Shown here piece after piece: positions 12,674 through 24,070 of a stretch of 64,000 nucleotides of DNA (position 1 is the first letter of the stretch; each line of letters starts with the position of its first letter). Where the stretch lies: positions 62,001 to 126,000 of the forward strand of contig JAWQEG010001554.1 in NCBI GenBank assembly GCA_033782935.1, given 5' to 3'. The position numbers and the translations under genes are program-made. The DNA is from Petrolisthes cinctipes. Its lineage: Eukaryota; Arthropoda; Malacostraca; Decapoda; Porcellanidae. The notes beneath the pieces are model-generated. The model was given only the letters and a program-made list of their open reading frames with translations. It made no database searches and had not been told where the DNA came from.

Positions 12674-15600
12674 GAATTTTACATTGCAACTCAGGCATAG
12701 TTAATTTTGTCATAATAAAAATTACTATACCTAAGGCATATTTTATCACTTTTATAATACTAGAGACAGTGTTAGGTATAACAAACAGATCTGGAGAGTA
12801 AAAGTACTCACCCTTAGTTTGATGGGGACCTGCATATGGTGAAGTGTGCAGTATTGTATGGTTCTGATGAGACCCTCACTCAGCAGCCACTCCACAAACT
12901 CCTGAGGTGATCGCACTAACACAGCCTTCACCTTGGCATCTGACATTAAAAAAAAAAAAAAAAAAAAATTATTTTCTTCAACATTCACTTCATGTAACAC
13001 TATCTTTTTACTGGACTGTCTGGAACAACTCTACCTTTATACGTACCCTTAACAATGGTAAAGCATGAAATTCTGCTCTCCTCACAAGGTGAGATTTCTT
13101 AAGATGTATTGTGACTGCACTATACAGTATATCCCCATTGTAATCCAGTGCAAAATTTCCTCTGCCTAATGATACATTTAACCAAGCACCTTGTATACAA
13201 AAAAGTACAGTGTTATCAACAGACGGCATTTAAACAGGCCAATACTAACCGAGGTCTTTCCTGTGTAACATGGCTTCTGCTGGTGTGAGAACATTCTTCG
13301 GTCTTGTGATAACATTAAGGAGTGGGAAATTCTTAATATTAGAGCTTGTTTGGGAGCTATTGCCACTGGTCGTGTTGGCACTTAACACCTCACCACTCCC
13401 AGAAGTTGTTGTCTGTTGGGGCAAATAATTTTTAACAAGAGGAATTCTATAGTAGGAAACATTATTTTTACTATACTCTTTTTATAATTTACTTTGAAGT
13501 CTTCACAATGAAAATGATTACCTCCACAAAAATGCAAGTCACAACTCTCAGTTCACATATGGATACGTAGTTGGTGAACAAAAACAGGGGATATTATATA
13601 GCAGGATTATTGGACTAGGTCAGGAAGGACCATACAGTAAAACCTCTATTTTCCGACCTTCAATTAACTGTCGATAACGTGATCAGGCAGGGTGAGAGGA
13701 AAGAGGTGAGTAAATGTGGTATAAGCAGTCACAACTGTCAAATCGCCACACCCAAGATTTAAAACTAGAATTAAGCCTCCCCCAGGGGAATTACAGCGAC
13801 CTGTCATACGGTGCACATAGGCCTCCTGCCACCTCATTACTGCTCAGTTTTTGTCCAGAAACTACAGAGTAAGCACCTCTTTTTGACTGTGTATTTGTGC
13901 TCTCACAAGTTTGTTAAAGAGATAATGCCTCCTACTAAGCCTAAAAGAAAGTGGGTTGTGCTTAGTATGAATGATAAACTGTAATAATGTTGTGTAAAAT
14001 AAAACTGTTTAAATGGTATACAGTTCGTATTTTAATTAAACCTTTTACTATGACAAACTCTAGCTTTGTTTACGCTCCACCGGCATGTTAAATTCGGAGC
14101 ACTGGAGCCTAACCTGTTATAATTGGTTCGCGCAACGGAAATTCTCGCAACGAACGTTTTTTTTTAGGAATGTAGCCCGTTCGTTAACTGGGGGTTGCCT
14201 GTACTTTAGTAAATATTTTCATGGCAGTAGTATATATTGTTGTTTGTCATTTCCTATGGATATTGAAGAATTTATTCAATGGTTAATTTTTTTTACAGTA
14301 GTATTGAAAAATGGTTAATGTTTCAAAGCAGATGTAAAATTATTCATGAAAGGTGAACTAAATTATGTCGAGAAGGGAGATAAATTACTGCAAAAGATAC
14401 ATGTTAATCCCATAGACTTTACTTACTATAGTAACTATACCCTTATCAGACCTTCTGAATTATCCATCGGCCCCTAACCGCAATATATGGTCGGAAAATA
14501 GAGGTTTTACTGTAATTGTTTATAATATCAGAAATACAACTCCTAAAAATGTAAAATCAGTAAAATATATAATAGACACCAACCTGAGTGTTGGGGCCAG
14601 TACGGGGGACTCTTACATCTCGTAGTGAGTTCGAGTTGGGGACTCTCACATCATGTAGTATTTCAATCTCCGGGACATCAGAAGAATTGTTTTTGCTGTT
14701 CTTGTTTTGGTTTTTGCTACTGGTAGCTGATGATGCTGTGCCTTTAAATAATTTATCTTTATAAGCAATAGAACGAGCACATCAAGGTACAGCCACACTT
14801 GCTTAAAAACTGTGTTGGCAATATGTTTCTAGGAACATTGATAGACATAGGAAATACTAGTGTCATTAGCAAGTTGGTAACTCTGCTTAATTCATCTTGA
14901 TAGTATTAGTGTGAATGAGGCATGGCCCTCAATCTATCCCTATTCTCTGAAACTCTGACTGGTAGGATATTGCATCAAACACACACACACAAAGCTGTAT
15001 TGCAATGACTGATAAAAGCCAAGTGAAATACAAGAAAATGGGAGGATATCAGAGGGTGTGGCAGACTCCATCCAGTTTTTTAAAGGCCTAACAATAAGCT
15101 ATGCGTTGGCTGCCTCCTGGCAGGATCTTCAAACTTCAACCTGTTTTCTCATATTCTACCACTTGTCATTTTGATAACTTATGCAGTGATCACTCCATAT
15201 TATATAAATATTTGTCTCCTGTAGAAATAAAATTCCAGAGATTATATTTATTCTATGTTCAAACAATGGGCAATGTGCAAGAATACTCATATGCCTGCTA
15301 TGTAAAGATGACAACCAGGATGATGGCTCTATTTATGAAGTGTGCCACTCCATCAGTCATCACTGTTTAACTGATATTTTGGATGCAGGCCAACAAAAAT
15401 TGAGAAAACTTACGTCTGGAGCTGGAGTTTAGAATACTCAGGCGAGAAGAAGTTCGGCTGGCTGTTGTCTGTGGATGAAATTAGATTGTAAAACCATATG
15501 AATTCATTTACAGTAATGAGGTTAACATTGTAGTAAATTTCTTATAGTGAGAAAAATTCCACTTCTCAGCAGTTTGAACTAGGCTGGACAGAGAGCTGGG

Positions 15601-17926
15601 GTTATGAAACTTTAAGTCTACGTGCCCAGTAAATACCATACTGTACTTGGTATATCATTTTGGCTTCATGGCTCTTATGGAAATCTTAGACAAGCTTATT
15701 CATCATAGTCATACTTGAAATGATGAAAACTATATACAAACTACAGCACAGGCTAAGCACTTACACAGACTTCTCTAGGCAGGGGCCAGGACTTTACTAG
15801 TCATAGAGCGTACTCCCCCCAGATATCTCTTATTTCCTACTTTGTCCTGTATCTTTATTAGGGCTGATGAGTCTAGTATCCCAAACAGCTTACCTTTGTA
15901 ATTGGGTTGGTAATAGCTGCCACTCCTTGAGAAGATGTAGCCACAAAGCCATCTGCTGGAGCAGATGAATTAATGTTGGTAATATAATTAAATGAAAAAT
16001 GAATTCCCAAGCTTTACAGTAATTGTATTATCCAATACTAGACTTCAGGTCGTTTAGTGACACATTAACATTAATGTAAATGTGATTGTTATAATTTTAA
16101 CCCATAATCATGCATTGTAGTACTGTATTATTACATAATATAGTATTGCATTTGGAAAAAACATATATTTTACAGCATTCTAGAAAATCTCAGTCTAATT
16201 ATTTATATTTTATCTAGTACACAGCCTGCTTCACTAAGATACCAACAAGGTGAGTCAAACCTTGGGTTTGGGTTATGGTGGTGGACTGGTCAGTGGTGGG
16301 AATGGCAGCAGAGGCAGCAATCATCTGTCCATTCTGTAGCAGGAGAAACTGTGGCACCTGCAGCCCCACCTACACATAAAATTATTAATGCAAACAGATG
16401 ACAGTCATGAGTAATAACTGTCATTTTACATAGGTGAAGGCTGTAGTTTTGTTAAAATAAATGCAATTAGAGTATATATACCATGAGCTTTTAGTTCTAA
16501 CTCCAACAACTTTCATGAGACTTATCCAAATTCAAAACAGTGGCAGGAAATTATGTATGCCATATAGTGTATCTTGTGTGCTAGAACTGCATCATATAGC
16601 ATATCTCAATGTGAAAGGGTTAAGAACAGGAAAAGGCAGGTGGGGCAAGTTTTGTAGGCATATGAACAGTTACTTCTATTTTTGACAATTCTACTATTCT
16701 CAAAACTGTCAACCTTCCATTCCTGATTATGAGTATTGACTCAAGGATTTAAGGTAACATCAGCAGTCAGTGAAATATGACATTATCTTAAAATTAATGA
16801 TGGAATATTAATAATGATTAGTACAAAGGTGATACTGAAGATAACAGTACCAGATATTGACTCACCATTCCTGTGCCATTGGTAAGTGATTGTGTGACTG
16901 CAGTTCCAACTGGTGCCACGGCACTGGTGGTTGGCCCGTTGACCAATGAAATTCCACCAGAGCTGCCAGCATTCTTTCCATCACCAACATCATTCTAATG
17001 GGTGTGTAAATAAATATGACTCCTGCATTCATTACCAACTAAAAATTCTTAATGAGCTTGAAAATAAAATAATTCTGGCAAACACAGGTACTTTACAGTA
17101 ACCATATTACAGTACTTTTTATTTTATATTCTAATAGTTATACCATTATCAATGAACAAAGTTTCTTGCATTTCATAACCACTTACCAGTACAACCATAT
17201 ACACATTATAGCCTATAAACAAACATTCTTTTTCTATAGCCTACAATATAGCAATTTACCTACCTACCTATCAATAGATCTGCTGACGCTTCAGTTCCTC
17301 CTGGAACTCTCCCTGTTCCAACACCCTCCTCACTCAGTCATCTTTCACACTAGGCTCTGCAACTTCTACCCCATCCACATTCTTTGTAAACTCCCTATCT
17401 TGAATTCTCTCCCAATGTCCAAACCTCCTCAGTGTATTTTGCCTCACCCACCTTTTCACTTTACACTCATCACCAAATGCCTTCAAACCCAATTTTGAAC
17501 TACATGTATACACTATTTTGTACTCTCCTTTTCACCTCCATGCTCACACTTTTACCCTTCATGATTCTCTCCTTTAATCCTACAACCTATTTACTTCACA
17601 CTGCTCTCTCTCACTCTCTCTGATTTCCCTTTCCACATTCCCTTGCATACACCAAACTGTAGGAACAATTTACTTCCTCCATCCTCTCACCTTCCAGGAA
17701 TATACCATCACCTTTAATTGAGCCTTATGGCTAAGATAATACAGAAGGGTGGGAAAACAAGGCAGCCAAGAGACCTGTTCAATGGGGTTCTGGAGCAGAA
17801 TCTGGAGTCTGTTGAAATCATCAGCGATCTTGCGAAGTTTGGAGAGCTGAGCCTCAGACAATCCCTCACTCTCACACTCCAGCATGAGCCCCCCATCTCT
17901 ATTGGTCTGGGAAGCTGCAGCACTCC
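4411..17926 (-). CDS. Gene A: Merlin/IS1595 transposase-like domain fused to POGZ-type zinc fingers
   Basis: Exons, given 3' to 5': 4411-4628, 4847-5031, 5503-5761, 6266-6377, 6862-6969, 7454-7636, 7863-8006, 8158-8377, 8860-8912, 9810-9982, 10496-10640, 10947-11042, 11542-11739, 11920-12084, 12375-12584, 12812-12939, 13250-13412, 14584-14741, 15414-15468, 15894-15955, 16261-16369, 16866-16994, 17775-17926. Every junction keeps frame, giving 1,141 residues from a split first codon; the initiating exon was not found. Order: a conserved helix (EGLSEAQLSKLRKIADDFN); Ser/Thr/Asn/Gln-rich linkers (52-276); a transposase-like domain (about 277-590); a linker; about nine C2H2/C2HC fingers (735-1090); and an acidic C-terminus (SHFMDISMDVDDS). 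Finger spacing, the YYYGQIQG lead-in and the C-x2-C-x-YSTCC finger match POGZ. It is probably a nuclear DNA- or chromatin-binding protein (inference). The paralogue is gene B. Confidence 0.85.
5106..5380. mobile_element. MITE in a gene A intron
   Basis: The terminal inverted repeats are about 22 bp: TGCTGTGTTTTTTGTCGTCC on the left and the complement of a GTGCTGTGTATTTGTCATCC on the right. The interior is more GC-rich than the surrounding intron. It lies between the exons at 4847-5031 and 5503-5761. The superfamily is unknown. Confidence 0.6.
9240..9769 (-). mobile_element. Remnant of a pogo/Tigger-type DNA transposon
   Basis: On the minus strand an end reading CAGTAAACCCTCACTAACAC (from 9769, next to TA) is followed by an ORF beginning at 9388 with MALKRKVSSDISSNAKKRQ and continuing into ITLCEKVYIVKIKEK, then a stop at 9263. 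This is the start of the N-terminal helix-turn-helix of Tigger/pogo transposases; the remainder is missing. I could not locate the opposite end. It lies in the gene A intron between exons 8860-8912 and 9810-9982. Confidence 0.6.
10496..12939 (-). other. Gene A transposase-like domain (six exons)
   Basis: Exons 12812-12939 to 10496-10640 read, in order: FVEWLLSEGLIRT with a decayed Zn-ribbon (YC..HH, then CCGKKYVSVY); the helix VLKLVYHWACQTSISNV; a helix-turn-helix-like VDRNFINKMYGYLRCVCS; the strand GTTVELGIVSLG; VEILGLYDRKMKSFRLFASE; AIILCDQSVD; RRHVPKMFQ; and the hallmark VLDELCWRERYGN..YNHMVEHI. This is the order of the IS1595/ISXO2/Merlin DDE family, where the end of the domain reads LDEFxWRxRxG. 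The first catalytic Asp position is Gly (residue 427) and the third acidic position is Met (530), while the middle Asp (495) remains. Catalysis is therefore unlikely; a binding role is inferred. The N-terminal part lines up with the mobile Merlin protein at 61172-61570. Confidence 0.75.
12628..12672. repeat. Poly(A) tract
   Basis: A run of about 42 adenines lies in the gene A intron between exons 12375-12584 and 12812-12939. A shorter A-run of about 21 lies at 12948-12968, directly beside the splice acceptor of the exon 12812-12939; on the transcribed strand it is a T-run and serves as an unusually pure polypyrimidine tract. Confidence 0.85.
13635..14512 (+). mobile_element. Internally deleted Tigger/pogo element
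   Basis: Terminal inverted repeats of at least 24 bp begin CAGTAAAACCTCTATTTTCC and mirror at the right end (..GAGGTTTTACTG). Both ends sit beside TA, the Tc1/mariner/pogo target site. Inside, an ATG at 13925 opens MPPTKPKRKWVVLSMNDKL and then a stop: the first residues of a Tigger-like transposase helix-turn-helix. The rest of the transposase is absent, so it needed enzyme in trans. It lies in the gene A intron between exons 13250-13412 and 14584-14741. Confidence 0.8.
17258..17720 (-). mobile_element. RTE-type LINE 3' fragment
   Basis: The pyrimidine-rich plus strand mirrors, segment by segment, the complement of the RTE reverse-transcriptase C-terminal region at 25822-26523 (for example CTCCCTGTTCCAACA followed by the AACTTC..CCA..CATTCTTTGTAAACTCC series). 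A degenerate GATA-like tail (CTACCTACCTATC) lies at its left end, as expected for a minus-strand copy. Frameshifts make it non-coding. It ends about 55 bp short of the gene A exon at 17775-17926. Confidence 0.6.
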
Positions 17927-18139
17927 CTATCAAGCAAATAAAAAGACACACAGTTAGTCAATAAATTACAAGCCTCTACCAAGGCTGACCCCCCCCCCCC
18001 ATTCCCTTCTTGGTAATAGTTAAGGAGAGCCGCAGAAAAAGAAGTTACTAATTACCTTCATATTTTGGCTGGTGGTAGTTTTTGATTTATGAAATCATTA
18101 CCCAGTTTGACAGTACATTTTGACCATGTTTAATTTTCC

Positions 18140-18930
18140 CCCTATGTTTGCCCAAGTTAGGTCCCAGTAGTTTGGAAAGGTTTGGATCCGGTAGTCTGCC
18201 ATGGTCCAGATTAGGTTAGGATTAGTCAGGTTAACTCTTGAGTATAACATATAACATATAAAACAGGGAATGACGGATTTTACAAAAAAAGGTGGGAAAA
18301 ATTGTGCTTTCCATTTCTGTGGTTCTTCTTAAGCTTTATCAATATCTTAAACACCTGAAACAAATTCTGCCAACAGTAAAAACCGTCAAAGTTAGCCTAA
18401 ATATTTAGACATAATTACATCAAGACTTTATGAACTATGAGCTGACCTACTGAGTATCAATGGACGAAATCAACTTAAAGTGTTAGATAAGTGAAATAAA
18501 TTCCCTTTCGTTCCTAACATACCATTAACGTTTGGGCTAATATTGCGATTATCTACAACGGTGAACTACTGGTTAGATTAGGTTGGGTTCGGTTACCTTT
18601 ATCAATACTCATTGGAATTATATTGTGGAAATGTATTCTTTGTTAGATATTTCAATATTAAGATACGACTTATTTCTGTAGCGGAGGGGCAAACTGAGGT
18701 CAGGCAGACAGTGTTACCAGATCTTCTTGCCGAAATTACAAAAAGGGCCTACATGCAGTTGCGTATATTACGCCTACCCCAACCAGTCAAGATACTTTTA
18801 GCTACTATCAACAGGATCTATTTTATTTTTAAAGGTCCAGAAGGACACTAGGTTAGGTCCCGAAGGTCATTAGGTTGGGTCCCGAAGGTAGCAACAGTCT
18901 AGGTTAGGTTAGGTCTGATCAGGTTATATC
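18140..18930. repeat. TTAGGT-rich repeat fragments upstream of gene A
   Basis: At 18154-18235, 18565-18600 and 18850-18925 are stretches such as TCCAGATTAGGTTAGGAT and AGGTTAGGTTAGGTCTG, with nearby (C)CGGTAGT or CCCGAAGGT blocks. They resemble the interior of the inverted-repeat element at 46107-46469, so they are probably degraded copies of it. The arthropod telomere unit TTAGG is echoed, but the arrays are too short and irregular to be telomeric. Confidence 0.5.
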
Positions 18931-19412
18931 ATCTGGTGTTCAAAAAATTAATCATCCTACTTTAAAATTATTGAATTTCCCACCAAACTGGGCTACTTAT
19001 TGAACATTATTTATATGATTTCCCAATTGTGGACAAACTTAGCCTAAAAATTGAAAGTATCCCTTTATCTGGCAACATTGCATGTAGAGGCGAGAACCCG
19101 CTAAAAAAGTCGCGCTCCCATTTCAAAAAATAAATATATACAAAGGTAAATACATACAGTACAAATAATATACATGCTTTTTATGTATTTTCCTTAAAAC
19201 AAAACAGTCTCCAAAATAAATAGGGAAAAGAAACTGACGATTTCGGTTCCCAGAAAGTGTGAAAATCGAGGACGCAGATAATCGCAATATTTACCAATGT
19301 TTGCTCAGTTTATTTCCCAAGTGTAATAAATTGCCTTTCTTTCCTAACATACCAGCTTATATCCCAAGTGTTAAGATAAGTGTAATAAATTCCCTTTCTT
19401 TCCTAACATACC
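18489..19412. repeat. Three scattered copies of a ~36-bp unit
   Basis: The unit AAGTGTAATAAATTCCCTTT followed by CTTTCCTAACATACCA occurs near 18489-18525, 19320-19352 and 19378-19412. The last two copies are nearly adjacent, separated by about 25 bp. No gene is visible between 17927 and 21150; the first exon of gene A should lie somewhere in this stretch or beyond. Confidence 0.55.
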
Positions 19413-19686
19413 AATAATGTCAAGTCTAGGGTGGCTTAGTTAACGTAAACAAACATCTATTCTGTAGCCTGTCATCCACTGTTGTTGTTATCACCTGTTT
19501 CATTCATTACAATACAATAAAAAAATAATAATAGTTGTTTGTCATCCTTCATCATAATCACATCATATTAATACTACTGTAATGTCTTTTTACAATATAT
19601 CTTTGTTGATTTGTTGTTTGGCTGTGTTTACATTGTGTGGTGAGCCATGGTACTCATCACTGTGGGCCCTATTTAAAAACATTTGT

Positions 19687-19774
19687 GGTATATACGATGG
19701 CGTGGTACCGGTACGATGACTATATTGTTTGTCTATGGAGTCATCGTACCGGCACCACGTCATCGTATACACCA
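19687..19774. repeat. Near-palindromic hairpin repeat (ACCGGTACGATGAC)
   Basis: The left arm (TATACGATGGCGTGGTACCG then GTACGATGACT) and the right arm (AGTCATCGTACCGGCACCAC then GTCATCGTATAC) are inverted copies of about 34 bp with a loop of roughly 19 bp. One arm of the same family is at 1225-1262. A short dispersed foldback element is the simplest reading. Confidence 0.75.
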
Positions 19775-21157
19775 CGGATGTTCTTAATTACGTGCGGCCC
19801 TAACTACAGGAATTCCCGTTTTCAAACAAATTGTCAGGCCTTACATATATAAAGTCAATTTGTAAGGAACTGGATGGCTTACCTCGCCCCATTTTTGCCT
19901 TGTGTGATGCTACAAGTACTCAGTAATCCTGCTTCAAAGTTTCAAGGTGTAATAGTGCATATCAGCCAAGTTATTAAGCGAAATTCCCCACAACAAATAC
20001 TAAGTATAAACTCGTGGAGGCACCATATTGAAACGTCATGTCCCTTTACCACAGATCCACCAATCACAACACACTATTATTGTGACGTCATCACACAACG
20101 AGTCTCAAACTCTCTTTACCTTTACCTCTTCTAAAAATATATATATCTTTGATAGTACATGCACCTTGGTCTTATGGTGTAATTTATGTTAAAGAAGGAA
20201 GTTAACTAAGTTATAGATAATTTATTAAGATAAATTAGTAAATAGTTGTAAGTTTGTTGTGATATGCCATGTTTTTCCTTCCTGTAGGTGTTCCAGTATT
20301 ATTTTTCTTTGTTCTCAGAATCTCAGGTGATGCGCAGAAATACGGCTAACAGCTAACTTATGAATACTCTTAATCCCAGTTATAAACTGAAATTGGTTCG
20401 TTTTACCGTTGGCTTTTTACTTAAAATATAATTTATTTTAATAAAACCTTAGGGAAGTTGCACATTACAGTACAGTTTTTACAATTCAGCAGGTAATAGA
20501 ACATCATAATAGGGTTGTTGCTATGACCAAATGGTGAGAGTGCCACATAAGCAATGGCTTGATTAATATAGTTTCACTGGGATAATTTTGATAAGGTCAG
20601 AACCCAATGGTTTATACAATATTGAATATTTGTCCTTTAGTAATATTTTACAGCACCTGGGTTAAAAATAGGACTCCTTCCGTATCTGGCAGCCATAATC
20701 CAAGTAGAAACAACTTCAAGGGAGATCTCTACATGATCTATACATGAGGCACTTTTACCTGTGGGAACCAGAAGGCAAGCTGAACTCATGACCATTACCC
20801 CAGTAAAATTGTAGCTTAAAGCACCAATGCCACTGATACCCTGAAGTTTGGATCACCTTGAGACATCTCTAACTTCCATTGTAACACAGTAGTGACATGC
20901 GCCGAGTTAATTAATAGGCCTATCCAACCAGCCGACATAGGAAGCCATGCATCGCCTTAGTGTGCTACACAGAGACTGATATGCTCTTCCAGTCCCACAA
21001 ATGCAGTTTCAGTATGTTGTCCCGCCTCACCTCACCACTTTGGGACAACCGTCAGCGGGATGAGTTGCCCATGAAACCTTGGGCGGGATGAGATGCCCTT
21101 GTGAGTTCCTCGTTTCTTCCTTCTACTGGGATAGGGGGAACAGCAGGCTTCTATGTA

Positions 21158-21312
21158 CAGTCATGGTCAAAAGTCCTGCAACCTGGTGAATAAAAGCAAG
21201 CCATTTGAGTTAATCTTGTGAACCAATAGTACAGAGACCAACAGCTATAGTTTCGGATAATTTTTCGAAGCCATCTCATAGGAAAGTGTTACAGGACTAT
21301 TGACCGTGACTG
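21158..21312. mobile_element. Short MITE with TA target site (mariner-like ends)
   Basis: The ends CAGTCATGGTCAAAAGTCCT and CAGTCACGGTCAATAGTCCT (reverse complement of the right side) form inverted repeats of about 28 bp flanked by TA on both sides. The element is 155 bp with no coding capacity. The ends resemble those at 59535-59775 (CAGTCGTGGTCAATAATAAT). Confidence 0.75.
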
Positions 21313-21429
21313 TACCATTGGCTGCTATGTCCCAGTGGCTGATATAAACCACTGGTGGCTGCTATGCACCGCAGTTGCTATGTACACTCTGCAAGATTTC
21401 CACCTGGACCACCCCCTCACTTGGCAAGG

Positions 21430-24070
21430 CTAACGTGGCAACAGTGCTTCGATGTCTGCTCTGTTGCAAGATGATGGTGATGATGCAGGGCACATAACTG
21501 AGGAGGAGTTGCGCCGTGCTCTCTCTCGTGGTAGAGCTTCTTCCCCTGGTGATGATGGTATTACTTATGCTGTTCTGTGCCTACTTCAACAAGTTCTTGG
21601 GAACCCTCTACTTCGACTGTACAATCTTTGTCTTCGTGACGGATGTGTACCACGAGCCTGGACCAGCTGCACAATAATACCCATCCCTAAGCCCAGCACG
21701 GCGAAGTTCAGGCCTATTTCCCTTACTTCCTGTTTTTGTAAGGTTGTGGAGAGAATCTTACTCAATCGTCTCATGTACAGACTGCAGGATTGCCTTTCTC
21801 CATGGCTGTTTGGCTTCCTTCCCCAGCGGAGCACACACCACTGCCTAGTGGACCTGTACTCTCGCCTTTCCAGGGACAGTGTGGTGGCCTTCATTGACCT
21901 TCGAAGTGCCTTCGATGCTGCTAATAGAGACGTCATTTTGGATCAACTGGTTGACTTTGGGATAAAGGGTAATCTACTACGGTGAATTTGCTACCTGAGT
22001 AACAGGACCTCCCATGTGTTTTTCAGTGGTGCCTTCAGTCCTTTGCGCAGTTTTCATCTTGGTACGCCTCAAGGGGGTGTTCTCAGCCCATTGTTATCTA
22101 ATATTCTGATACATCGGCTGCTCACTTCTCTCCCTGATATTCCTGGAACTACAATTATGTGCTATGCTGATGATATCTGTGTTCATTCTACCTCACCAAG
22201 GGATCTCCAGCGGTTTCTTGACTCCTTCTCTGTGGCCTCCTCTCACTGTGGCATTATTGTCTCCCCAGATAAGAGCAGAATATTCACCTGCCGCTTACCT
22301 CAAGCTCGGCCAGTGTTCACCATTGGAGGGACTGTCATTCCCATGTGTTCCCAGTACCAATACCTGGGCGTGCCAGTCAATATTTGGCCTATTGTCCCTG
22401 CCAGACCTCAAGACCATCCCATTGTCCAGGACTTACACCACTTCAATGGCTCACTAACAACTCCTCGGGTATCTCCATCCCAGTAGCCAGGACCATCTAT
22501 ATTGCTTTTATCCGTTCAGTTGTTGATTACCTCTCCCCTGCTTTGATTCAACTTCCTAGGGCTACTCTGGAAACTTTAGAAAAATTTCAAAATAGAGCAA
22601 TGAGAATAATATCTCAGCTGTCCAATGTCGACCAGGATAGTGAACATGCAGCGTGAGTTGCGTCTTCCCTCATTAGTCGAGAGAATTTATTCTAATGTTA
22701 CTTGCTTCACTGTCAAGTGCCTCCATTTCCCACATCTTTCACTGCATTACTCTCATTTAGTCAGGACTTCTCTTAGACCAAACTCCCCTGTCCCTCCCAT
22801 ACTGCCTGCTGGACGTAGGCTACTCTTATAAGGTCTGTTTCCTCTATGCTCTGTAGTCTTAATATAGATATAATGGTCGCAGATCACTCCCCCTAGGGCC
22901 CCTCCGTGGATGCTACCAACACCTGATGTGAGCTTCACTCCTACTTCCAAGTCGGAACTGCCTTCTCTACAGCAGCAGTTGGCTCTGGAACATATAGAAA
23001 CAGTGACGTCCTCCATCACAGATCCATACTGCCTCTACACTGATGGCTCATTGCAGGTGGATGGTACAGTAGGTTGTGCCGTTTTCTCACCTGACATGGA
23101 ATCACCTCCAGGGGGCTGGGTTGGCCGTCGTCTCTGTAACCACTCTAGCTCAACATTGTGTAAACTGTATGCCATTCTGGATGCTGTTAGTCTTGTTTGT
23201 CAATGTGGAGTGAATGCTGCCATTTTTTGTGACTCTAAACCTGCCCTTCATTCCCTAGGGCTCTAGTGTTCAGCCCACACACTCTACTGTTATTCAGCAG
23301 ACTTTATTGTTTTTGGCCTTATTGGGTCATCTTAACTTGACTGTCAAATTTTTATGTGTGCCATCCCATGTAGGTTTACGTCACAATGGTACAGTTGACA
23401 GACTCGCAAAGGAAGCCTGCCATCTGCCTCCTCATGGTGTTGGACGTCCTCTCTCCCTGACATGTTACCTTTCGATCTAGAGTCCGCTCCGCCGCTCTCC
23501 TTCCTGTACGGTGACGCAGGGATGCAGAGAGGCCCTTGAGCATCTCCATCACCCATTACGAGTCTGTCTGCTGTCACAAATATTCCTACCGTCGTCGAGG
23601 CCTCATGGTTCGGAGGCACAATGTAGTCTCTGCTCGTTTGAGGCTTGGCTACCGGCCACCGTGGCAGACTGCTGGGATGCAGGGTGAGCCTCCCTTCACT
23701 GGGTGTCGCTTGTGTCGAGCGCCTCGTGCTAACACTATAGAGCACTATTGCCTGGCCTGCCCCACTGTCCGACACTTGCTGCCCCGGGACCTGCCACTTA
23801 ATGTGGTTTGTCGACACCTGCTGAACCATCAGGTTTTGGAGGAACTTCTGGTACGTCACCCTCGTTTTGGTGGATTTAAGTACTGTACGTCATAATGTAA
23901 ATATTTCTATATGCTTGTGCTTCATTCTGTTAGATTTTCGTGATGTGTGTGTGTGTGTGGTTGTAGTCATTGGATTCTCATGAGTCCCACCTACCCTTGT
24001 GTATTGTTGTCTGCCTGTTGACTGACGCTACGGCGCAATGAATAAAAGATAAAAAATTAAAATAAAAAAC
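21430..24070 (+). mobile_element. 5'-truncated I-type LINE with RT and RNase H, decayed
   Basis: Reading frames along this stretch encode reverse-transcriptase motifs in order: PIPKPSTAKFRPISLTSCF, FGFLPQRSTHHCLVDL, VAFIDLRSAFDAANRD, then after an in-frame TGA at 21983, LGTPQGGVLSPLLSNIL and CYADDICVHS (active-site YADD near 22162). A frameshift follows near 22480. An RNase H segment at 22910-23266 has LYTDGSLQ and FCDSKPAL, with the usual middle Glu replaced by Lys (CKLYAILDA). Another frame gives a Cys/His knuckle (CRLCRAP..EHYCLACP, 23536-23895). The 3' end has A-rich repeats near 24040-24070. The RT-RNase H-knuckle order is that of I-group elements. It is dead, and lies between genes A and B. 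Confidence 0.85.

Noticed and set aside
21452..21985. Host gene encoding a 177-residue protein
   Set aside because: It is the start of the RT domain of a LINE that continues in frame after a stop codon.
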